DNA of 64,000 nt from Actinomortierella ambigua (Eukaryota; Mortierellomycota; Mortierellomycetes; Mortierellales; Mortierellaceae): contig JAAAJB010000009.1 in the NCBI GenBank assembly GCA_016098155.1, forward strand, positions 85,171 to 149,170. The letters are read 5' to 3'. This document shows, one piece after another, positions 42,922 through 51,889 of the stretch (position 1 is the first letter of the stretch; each line of letters begins with the position of its first letter). The translations under genes and the position numbers were made by a program. Below the pieces are notes generated by a model. That model made no database searches. It saw only the letters and a list, made by a program, of their open reading frames with translations, and was not told where the DNA came from.

Positions 42922-45900
42922 ATGCATTGCAAAGTAAAAGTGCCGAACGATAAGTTGCATCATCTGGTACAGTCAGGGACGTCGCCTTCTACTGAAATGG
43001 ATTCTCGGCCTAGCGAATTTGCGCTCACCAAAATTCCATTGACTCTTGACGTCGAGTTCTCATTCCCACCATACCCGAATGCAGAACAGCCTCAGACGAT
43101 TCGCGTCAAACTGGTCAAGGACGCGCTGTTAGGCGACGCTCTAAGACAAGCGAGGACTACTCATAATGTACCTGTGTACTTTGAGCAGTCGATGCTGGCA
43201 ACCGCCGAGAGTCTGATCCGTGAAGCAGAATTGGCAGCGCTGGACGATGAGACCAAGCGAGCTGACGAGGCAGTGTTTGCAGGACAGGAGGAGAGGGACA
43301 CCAAGGAGATGTCAGAAAGGAAGAAGATGAAGCAACGGGCAACAACAAGCGAAGGTGATGACCAAGGTCAAGGAGCAAATGACCAAGAGCACGAGCCGAA
43401 CGAACTGGAGATTCTGCAGCAACAGCTCATTGACAATTATCGGACGCACACTGCCCACTATTACACGTCTCCAGAAGAGGTATTCAAACTTCCATTTTTT
43501 TTATTAGCTCTAGCACTTTATGAAGCAAGCACACGCCCCGTTCTAACAATGGTGTCGCATTGGCCCTCAATTTTCTCAGAATCTCTTCCCAGAAGCATAT
43601 CATACACTTATACACTCGCCTGTACCATCCTTGTTTGACGCGATCTTGGATGTGGAGCGCAGCTTTGCGCACGAGGTTGAGACCCTGACAACTGCTCGCG
43701 ATCAGGAGCTGCAAGGGATTGAGGATCGACACCACCAAGCCTTGCAATCGGACACCCCACATCGCAACCTGACTCAGCTCATGACTGAACATGTCGAGGC
43801 AATGGAGGTGGCACAGGCGACGTGGAATTCGAGGCTCGACGACGTGCAGGCTATGCAGCGCCAGAAATATCGTGAACTCATCTTGGAGCTCTACGATGTC
43901 TTCAAGAAGCAACAACAACAACAGCAACAACCGTCGCAGCAGCAACAACAACGGCAGCTGAACGAGGAATCAATTAGTAGATCAGCTGTGTCGATGTCGG
44001 CAGAAGCCTTGATGACACAGGAGCCCAACAGACCCCTGACAGGCGTGGAGATGGTGTCGCAGGCAATGAGAACCATCGAGGAGCGCAAAGCGGGAGATGT
44101 AGGCAAGCGACAACTGGTAGATGGCAATGGCAGTGGCGGAGAAGTGGCGAGCTCATCAACTGGGGGTTTAGGTACAGGCGACCCTTCGAGCGCAGAGCCT
44201 TCCCAAGGAGCACTGCCCTCGATTTCAACTCCACAGCCAAGCTCATCAGATCAGCAGGTAGCGACGACCGACACAGCCGTCACGCCCAGTGTTCCCGAGC
44301 CACAGCCTAGCAAGGAAGATCTAGAGTTGAAGCAGATGGCGGCGTCGCTTCAAGAGATGGGATTCACTCAAGAGCAAGCAGAAGGGGCGTTGATCATCTA
44401 TAACCGTAATATGGTATGGCAAAACCATGGCTTTTGACGTTTTTCTACGAAAATCTTGAACAGGCCTGCAACGCGTTAATCTAATACCTAGATTCTTTGT
44501 TTATGGGAAAATGAAAATATAGGACGATGCACTAAATCTGCTACTGGAGAAGCCGGACAAAATCCCCGGTCTACTTCTTGCCAAGCAAAAGGCCGTTGCA
44601 TTGGCGGAAAGCACGCGGCAAAAGAAGCAGGCACAGGCTCCACAACCACCGTCACAGCGTCTGGTTGCCCGCTCAACGTCTGTATCGACACCCTCCAGCA
44701 GTCCACGGCAACAGCAGCAGCAGAATCGGCAATCCTGGGGCAATAACAACAACCTGAATACTAACCAGGCTGCACGAGACAAGGTCTGGTCTCCGATTCC
44801 GTTCCTTCAGCAAGGCAGGAATGCACTCTTGACCTCGAATGCAAGTCCTTCAGTCAAGAAGATTGGCGGCTGGCTCAACAAGGCCATTGAAAATTTGGGT
44901 TTGGACGATGAAGTGCATCATCAGAGCTCTCGTCAGAGCGGTAATGGTGGTCTAGCCTCATCGCCCAATCTGATGGAGTCGTTCACGGTCGTGCTGGGAA
45001 CCAGCCATTCCAAAGTGACGCACAACCTGCGACTGGCCGTGACCGACGCCTCTGAGATCTTTCCGGCAGGAGGGCGCTTGCGTTCGGACCGTGATGCGGC
45101 GATTCATGCTCAAACGTCCTCATCACTCTATGGTCGTAACTTGACAGGGCTTGTGCAGCTAGTGAACATCAAAGACTGGGCCAAGTACAAACGCGGACAG
45201 ACAGTGCATCAGGAGTTTTTCAAGGCATGCTATGCGAGTACGGAGCTTCATTTCGACCCCGTGGAGCGACAGCTGGAGCAGATGGAGGAGGATCTACCCT
45301 TGGATGGATCGACCTTGTGCGAGGGTGATTTCGTGCTGACGCGGCATTCAAACTTGCCGATGATCCATGTGGTGTTCCACCTCTTTTATGGCGACAATTT
45401 CGCACCAGGCACGCAAACACCAGCTCTTCAAGAGTTTCAACACTTTATCCCCAAACAAGACCTCTTGATGGGCATCCGCTCGATCCTAAAGATGGCGCAT
45501 CGATACGACATCACCATGCTGTCATTGCCCTTCTTGATGCTGCCGGCTTTGTTCGAGTACCCATCGGTAGGCCCGCCGGCGACGGTGCGGTACCGTTCGC
45601 CTTCGAATCAGCAGCATCACCGGACATTGTCGACCCCAGGATCCCCGTCGGTCCATTCACCTTTGCCCTCTTCACCGGTCGCGTCGCCGTCACGCCCAAG
45701 TTCTGTGGCAGGACACCAGAGCCTACAGCAACAGTCCCAACAACATCTACAGCAACAACAACAACAGCAACAGCAGCAAAGCCAGTTAACGGAGCAGAGC
45801 TACCGTCGAGAGTTCCACCGAAGGGCGGAGGTGCTCATGCGGCACATCAAATCGTGCCTGATGGACAATGCTCGGGAGCTGAAGCAGGTCGGGAACCAAG

Positions 45901-46037
45901 GGGCCGAGGCGGAGATGTTCCGCGTGAGCCAAGGCGGAGACGTGAAGGTGCTCCAGTTCTTGTTGCCCAAGTCGACGAGCGAGGAAATGTTTAACAGTTA
46001 TCGGAATTTGCTCTCTAATGTCTTTGGTGTGTCATAA
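42922..46037 (+). CDS. C12orf4/FERRY complex subunit 3 homologue with embedded UBA-like domain
   Basis: A 968-residue homologue of human C12orf4 (Fy-3), a subunit of the FERRY complex, a Rab5 effector that links early endosomes to mRNAs. Exons are 42922-43479, 43580-44413 and 44523-46037. Shared blocks, in order, are an acid-rich N-terminal helical part, AYHTYTHSPVPSLF, SFTVVLGTSHSKVTHNLRL, TGLVQLVN, a LHFDPVERQLEQM helix, DFVLTRHSNLPMIHVVFHL, GIRSILKMAHRYDIT and the C-terminal VLQFLLPKSTSEEMF. Between the first and second halves sits a Gln/Ser-rich linker and a UBA-like unit (residues about 433-480: ASLQEMGFTQEQAEGAL..NRNM then DDALNLLLEK), split by intron 2. Two polyglutamine stretches occur (about residue 300 and in the C-terminal third). 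The alternative start at 42997 (MDSRPSEF) would drop 25 residues and leave a normal-sized spacer after ADI1. Confidence 0.85.
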
Positions 46038-46133
46038 AGAATTAAGAATAATAAAACAAAAAAAAGTCGACAGGAGAGGAATGAAAAAAAAGGGAAAAAT
46101 GCCCTTGCATTGTACAAAAAAAATCTTTGTTGT

Positions 46134-47729
46134 CTACTTGATGCGACTATGGTACACAACACGACCATCGGACTGTTTGACACCGCGTGCATGTTTTATG
46201 AGCAGGATATCCAGTTTCTTGTCGTCGATGACAAGGTCGCGCAAGAAGGGTCGGATCTCATGCGATTCCCACTGGGCCTTTGCGTCAAAGAGCGCCTTGA
46301 ACCGTACCACCGGGTCCGAGGACAGATCAGACTTGGAAAAGTAGCGGATGTACACCTGATTCCCTCCACCACTAATGCGCTCCTCAATGACATGACCTGC
46401 GAGCGATGTCAGATCGGCGAGTGGGAAATGACCATGGACGAGCTTGCGCCAAGTGCTCATAAACTCTTGGACGGGCCACCGGCTACCACGCTCGCGTGTT
46501 GCCAGCAGGTGCGTGCCCAAGAAACCACAGACTTTATCAGCCGACAAGACAACAATGGTGGTGCTGTTGGTATCGTCTTGAGAAAATGTTTGGAGGGTGT
46601 GTTGAACCAACCAGTCCTCCATGTCTGTCTCGCCTTCCAGAATGGTCGATATTAACTGTGCACTATCCACAGCGTCTGGAGACATGTCGAGGACCTTCAT
46701 CGTCAAGAGGATCTCTTGGAGAACATCAAACAGGTACCGTGGATCCAATAACCGCCAATATCCTAAAAAATCCGCTCCATAACAGGGGATTACAGGGGTT
46801 AGTGAAAAGAACGCCGAGTGTTGGGGACAAAAGGTGATGCTTGAGTGATCGGTAAGCGGGTACGTACCATCGATCTGGTATGCATGATGCTGCTTAAGCC
46901 AGGCATCAATTTCCATGTCACTCGCCTGTACTAATGACTGTAATTGCTCCGTTGTATACTTTGGCTTCTAAAAAGTGGGACGGGCAGAAAGAACAAAAAA
47001 AACCGACAAAAAGTCAACGAATGAAATAATGCAAGTCGGATCCTTTGAGGACCAACACTTGTGACGATAGGCAAAGGAACGAGGAGAAGGTGAAATCCCC
47101 GGAGAGATCGGTATAGAGTGGCTGCTGATGAATTTACCTCCGCATTCGCCTTCCTGTCCTGTGCCCGTCCTTCATACAAAGATTGACCAAGCAGCTCCGC
47201 TAACCGATCTAGTCTTGGTGCAACAGGTACAAGCTCCAACATGCTCTCGAGCATGTCGACGGCTACCTTCGTAGTCTTCTTCTTCCGAGGTACCCCATCT
47301 TCAGCAGCAGCCCCCTTGCTGTCATCCAGCCATGGCCGCTGCTCAATTAGTGTCTCTTCATCGTCAGAGTGTAAATTGGCTATCGGGATCAGCATGTTGG
47401 AGGTATGTGCCCTTTGCACACTAAAGGATTTGTCGCGTGTGCACAGAACTGCTGTGTCATTTTCTAGGCCACGCAGCTGGAACCTATACAGATAGATAGA
47501 ATGGAATGGTATTGCTGTTAATACCGAGACGTTCATACTGCTGGCGCGAAACGTAAAGGGCAATAAGAAATTGAGCGTTGGCTTACGTGAGGTGCGTATC
47601 GTGATCGTCAATATACTTTTCAAGTCCCTTTGGAATGTCGATGAGGGTATAAGTTGATTGGACGAAATCCGATGCAAAGAGGATCCGTGAAGTGGATGAA
47701 CCAGAAGGAGGCTGCGAGGGCGAAGCCAT
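46134..47729 (-). CDS. DSCC1: Sister chromatid cohesion protein DCC1 (Ctf18-RFC subunit)
   Basis: A subunit of the alternative clamp loader Ctf18-Dcc1-Ctf8-RFC, which acts on PCNA at replication forks and supports sister-chromatid cohesion in the nucleus. Minus-strand exons are 47729-47587, 47483-47138, 46967-46868 and 46762-46134 (405 residues). Family blocks are FQLRGLENDTAVLCTRDKSF, RAHTSNMLIPI, the acidic DDEETLIEQRPW region, ASDMEIDAWLKQHHAYQIDGYWRLLDP (winged-helix region), and a C-terminal winged-helix stretch (WPVQEFMSTWRKLV, RYFSKSDLSSDPVVRFKALF). Its stop is only 96 bases from the stop of the convergent FERRY3-like gene, so the 3' untranslated regions must overlap or be very short. 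The start is 225 bases from the divergent F-box-like gene. Confidence 0.93.
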
Positions 47730-47954
47730 GTGTTAATGGGAATGAAGTATGGAGTGGTACAGCGATCTCGGGCCTTTGCCACCGATTTTTAGGCTTTCCA
47801 CGACTACCTTACTCGCATGAGCTGCGCCACGATACCCTTTTGGAATAAGGGCGTCAGTATGGGATGCGAGTGAAAGCGAGGCACTGTCATATGTTGCTCT
47901 TTATTCTTCAGCAGCTTCGAACACGGTTTTCCCACATTCTTCATCAACATTTCA

Positions 47955-49282
47955 ATGCCATCTTCAACCAACCTCCTCTCTCTCCCAGTCGAATGTCTGA
48001 CACTGATTCTGGGCTGCATTGAAGAACAGCGCACCCAAACCTTACACTCGTTGCTGACTGTGTGCAAGGCACTCTTCGAAATAAGTGTGCGGCAACTGTA
48101 CTACGATCCTATCCGGTCCTTCTTGGATNNNNNNNNNNNNNNNNNNNNNNNNNNNNNNNNNNNNNNNNNNNNNNNNNNNNNNNNNNNNNNNNNNNNNNNN
48201 GATCGGACCTTTTCAAATATTGTCCATCGCTCCGGTCAATGCATCTACTCGTGGAAGAAGATGATGCGAGCTTCTTCAAATGGGCCGCTGAGAAACAACG
48301 CCAGTTTCCACCCGCACATGGATTTGGTAACCTTCAGCAACCTTTTTATGGAGCAGCTCCTCTCCCACCTCTCCAGCACCTAGGTCTCACTGTTAGGAAT
48401 CAGCAAGCAGCTGATGTCACGGCGGATATCCTGGAGTATATCATCGTGCCATTTGGACCGACACTAAGAACCCTCCATGTAGTAATCGCGATTTGGCCAG
48501 ACTCAAAACCTTGGAAAATTCCTTCTATGCATGGTCTGCAACGACTGTCTGAATTTCGCGCCCGGGGGCTGATTCTCTATGGCCCATCCACATTCACACA
48601 GCTCCCCAGGTTGACCGTTCTAGACTTGCATGACGCTATCGAAACTGACGTGTCTCCAATGGACCCATGGATTCTCCCCAAGAGCTTGACGACCTTGCGT
48701 CTCCGTGCTGCCGCTGCTCTCCGCTTTCCCCAATCAACATTTGCATCAGTCGCCGACCACCTGGAGCACATTGAATTTGTTGAGGTTGAAAACCTGGTCT
48801 GGTCGCGCTTGGAGTGTGGGTTCTCATGGGACGTATCGCAATGGGTTTTCCCATCATTACGCTCAATCAAGCTTTCAGGCGTCTTTGCTCGGGAGTTTCG
48901 GATCTCCATGCTCATACATTGTCCAGTCATTGAGTCGATCGAGCTACATACTGTTCGGATTATACCTCGTATCCTGCCCGAATTGAGCGATTGCCTCTTC
49001 CCACTGACGACGACGGCGGAACGAGAAGAACATTCTGTTGGTATTCACAGCAAGATCTCCTTTGGCTTACGCTCCCTGACTGTCACAAGGTTTCAGGTTG
49101 AAGACGATGTGCTTGCAACTGTGATTCCGTCCCTGTTTCCGCAGCTCACTGACCTGACGATGCACGGATGCTGGATGTGGAGCATTTGGTCTGACGCCAG
49201 AATCCGCGAGCTATATCCCTCTGTCAGGCACATCTCATGGAAGGGAAACAAACAAGTGTATAACCTCCCCCTCAAAAAATAA
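47955..49282 (+). CDS. F-box-like/leucine-rich repeat protein, tandem copy 1 (interrupted by assembly gap)
   Basis: The first of three tandem intronless genes. The N-terminus LLSLPVECLTLILGCI followed by a helix and ISVRQLYYDPIRSFLD has the shape of a fungal F-box (LPxE start, hydrophobic helices). After the gap the protein continues with LRR-like hydrophobic repeats: RSMHLLVEEDD, LTVLDLHDAIE, LTTLRLRAA, RSIKLSGVFARE and LRSLTVTRFQVEDDV. If the F-box reading is right, it could be a substrate-recognition subunit of an SCF ubiquitin ligase. The part before the Ns (48129-48200) and the part after are in different frames; the second copy shows that about 649 bases belong there rather than 72, and that length restores the frame exactly. 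The gene itself is therefore probably intact. Confidence 0.8.
48129..48200. other. Assembly gap (72 N) with wrong length
   Basis: A run of 72 unknown bases inside F-box-like copy 1. The sequence left of it (ending TTCTTGGAT) and right of it (starting GATCGGACC) match copy 2 at 49774 and 50424, which are separated by 649 bases. The gap therefore hides about 577 more bases than its placeholder length. Confidence 0.9.
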
Positions 49283-49609
49283 TAAAATGGCAACCCTTTC
49301 GATGCAAATTGACACATTCTTTCTTGGTGTGCGGCCTCCAAGAGAATCCACCCTTGCACACTCGTGGAAAGGATGTGCTTATGAACTATAACATTCGGTG
49401 ACTCGCTGGGAAAACTTGTGCGGACAGAGCGTGAGCACAACTGCTTGTCAGAAAACCCTCTTTGTGTATAGGCGAGAGCGGCGTGGTACAAGCATGACTG
49501 CGGTAGGCTTGTACTGCATACATTTGGACATCCCTCGTCTCTCTCTCTCTCTTTGCCATCTACCCACTCTCCATTACTCAATTGCACTCATCAGAATTTT
49601 TTTTTCCCC
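49283..49609 (+). other. Spacer between F-box-like copies 1 and 2
   Basis: It begins with a 3' flank (ATAAAATGGCAACCCTTTCG..) nearly identical to that after copy 2 and ends with a promoter-like C/T-rich stretch plus the ATTGCACTCATCAGAATTTT leader that is also found before copy 3. The duplicated unit therefore includes gene, terminator and promoter. Confidence 0.75.
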
Positions 49610-51520
49610 ATGCCGCCCATTGCAAGCCTCCTCTCTCTCCCAGTCGAATGTCAGATGTTGATTCTGGGTTGTATTCGCACCCAAACCTTGTACTCGTTGC
49701 TGACTGTGTGCAAGGCACTCTTCGAAATAAGTGTGCGGCAACTGTACTACGATCCTATCCGGTCCTTCTTGGATTTATCATGGCGCTGGACACGCGAGAC
49801 TCACTTCGTTGCGCGATTCTCACCTAGCACGAAGATGCCATATGTCGACTATTTGTCCTTTGTCCGTGTATTTCGCATATCCGGTGAAAGAGCTCGTTCG
49901 AGCTCCGCAGGGACATATGCAAAAATCCTATCATTGGTTTGGGGTGTTTGCAGCCATCGGTTGTCAAACCTCCATGCAATCTCGATTCCATGCTGCTCTC
50001 TGGAAACCTGGGCAGACAGCATCCCTGCAATGGTCCACCTCGCCACGATCGAGTTTGTCGTAGATCCGCCCCGCTACCGTGCCGACTTGGGCGTGGTAGA
50101 GCAGATCCAGAATGCTGTAGAATTCACCAAGAAGCTGTTGGAAGCTCGTGCAACAGCTGGTGTGCACTCAAGGCTGGACGTTCAGCTCTCCGAAGTTGGC
50201 CGTTACGAGTCACTTTCGCCCAGTACACATGACTGGAAGAAACCAGCCAGAGCGCTGTACGAACTCGGGGCCACTGCGCAGGTATTCTCCCTTGACGATC
50301 TGAACTCACCTGATGCGGTGCGATTTTTCGCCAATCCCCCTGAGAGGATGGACTTGTCACGGCTACATACTTTCCGACAACACAATTGGATCTACAAATG
50401 GAAGCTTGATGGTTCAGTACACCGATCGGACCTTTTCAAATATTGTCCATCGCTCCGGTCAATGCATCTACTCGTGGAAGAAGATGATGCGAGCTTCTTC
50501 AAATGGGCCGCTGAGAAACAACGCCAGTTTTCACCCGCACATGGATTCAGTAATCTTCAGCAACCTTTTCATGGAGCAGCTCCTTTCCCACCTCTCCAAC
50601 ACCTAGGTCTCACTGCTAGGAATCAGCAAACAGCTGATGTCACGTCGGATATCCTGGAGTACATCATCGTGCCATTTGGACCGACACTAAGAACCCTCCA
50701 TGTAGAAATCGCGAGTTGGTCAGGCTCAAAATATTGGAAAATTCCTTCTTTGCATGATCTACAACGACTGTCTGAATTTCGCGCCCGGGGGCTGATTCTC
50801 TATGGCCCATTCACATTCACAAGATGTCCCAGGTTGACCGTTCTAGACTTGTATGACGCTATCGAAACTGACGGATCTTACCCAGCTGCACCAACAGACC
50901 CATGGATTCTCCCCAAGAGCCTAACGACCTTGCGTCTCCGTGGTGCCGCTGCTTTCCGCTTCCCCCAATCAACATTTGCATCTGTCGCCGACCACCTGGT
51001 GCACATTGAATTTGTTGAGGTTGAAAACCTGCAGTGGCCGCGCTTGGAGAGAGGGTTCTCATGGGACGTATCGCAATGGGTTTTCCCATCATTACGCTCA
51101 GTCAAGCTTTCAGGCGTCTTTGCTCGGATGTTTCGGATCTCAATGCTGATTCATTGTCCAGTCATTGAGTCGATCGAGCTACATACTGTTCGGGTTCTAC
51201 CTGGCACTATACTGCCCGACTTGAGCAACTGCCTCGTCCCAATGACGACGACGGCGGAACAACAAGGACATTATGTTGGTATTCACAGCAAGATCTCCTT
51301 TGGCTTACGCTCCCTGACTGTCACAAGGTTTCAGGTTGAAGACGATGTGCTTGCAACTGTGATCCCGTCCCTGTTTCCACAGCTCACTCACCTGACGATG
51401 CACGGATGCCGGATGTGGAGCATTTGGTCTGACGCCAGAATCCGCGAGCTATACCCTTCTGTCAGGCACATCTCATGGAAGGAAAACAAACAAGTGTATA
51501 ACCTCCTCCTCAAAAAATAA
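49610..51520 (+). CDS. F-box-like/leucine-rich repeat protein, tandem copy 2
   Basis: An intact intronless gene of 636 residues. I chose the ATG at 49610 (MPPIASLLSLPVEC) because it aligns with the start of copy 3; an upstream in-frame ATG at 49553 would add 19 residues but lies in the pyrimidine-rich leader. F-box-like region about 7-60; the rest is a solenoid of LRR-like units with repeated L-x-x-L-x-L cores, including DLFKYCPSLRSMHLL, CPRLTVLDLYDAIE and LRSLTVTRFQVEDDV. It is very close to copy 1 in the shared 3' 1.1 kb, with only scattered changes, including both silent and amino-acid changes and a PAAPT-type short insertion near residue 424. Expected role is substrate recognition in ubiquitin ligase complexes, by analogy only. 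Confidence 0.82.
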   Translation: MPPIASLLSLPVECQMLILGCIRTQTLYSLLTVCKALFEISVRQLYYDPIRSFLDLSWRWTRETHFVARFSPSTKMPYVDYLSFVRVFRISGERARSSSAGTYAKILSLVWGVCSHRLSNLHAISIPCCSLETWADSIPAMVHLATIEFVVDPPRYRADLGVVEQIQNAVEFTKKLLEARATAGVHSRLDVQLSEVGRYESLSPSTHDWKKPARALYELGATAQVFSLDDLNSPDAVRFFANPPERMDLSRLHTFRQHNWIYKWKLDGSVHRSDLFKYCPSLRSMHLLVEEDDASFFKWAAEKQRQFSPAHGFSNLQQPFHGAAPFPPLQHLGLTARNQQTADVTSDILEYIIVPFGPTLRTLHVEIASWSGSKYWKIPSLHDLQRLSEFRARGLILYGPFTFTRCPRLTVLDLYDAIETDGSYPAAPTDPWILPKSLTTLRLRGAAAFRFPQSTFASVADHLVHIEFVEVENLQWPRLERGFSWDVSQWVFPSLRSVKLSGVFARMFRISMLIHCPVIESIELHTVRVLPGTILPDLSNCLVPMTTTAEQQGHYVGIHSKISFGLRSLTVTRFQVEDDVLATVIPSLFPQLTHLTMHGCRMWSIWSDARIRELYPSVRHISWKENKQVYNLLLKK

Positions 51521-51889
51521 TAAAATGGCAACCCTTTCGATGCAAATTGACACATTCTTTCTCGGTGTGCGTACCTCCAAGAGAATCCACCCTTGCACAC
51601 GCGTGGAAAGGACGTGCTTGTGAGCTGTGACCTTCAATGACGCACTGGAAAGACTTGTGTGGAAAGAATGTATGTATAAACAATTGCTTGTCAGAAAACC
51701 CTCTGTGTGTATGGGCGAGAGCGGCGGGGCACAAACCTACAAATTGCATGACTGCATGTGCTGCGGTAGGCATGTACTGCATATTGACATCCCCTGTCTC
51801 TCTCTCTCTCTCTCTTTTTCTTTGCCCATTTCTCATTTCACCTACCCGCTCTCCATTACTCAATTGCACTCATCAGAATTTTTTTTCCC
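51521..51889 (+). other. Spacer between F-box-like copies 2 and 3
   Basis: It repeats the 3' flank seen after copy 1 (identical start, then about 80-90% similar by eye) and ends with a (CT)n tract near 51799-51815 and the conserved leader before the next ATG. No gene is seen. Confidence 0.7.
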
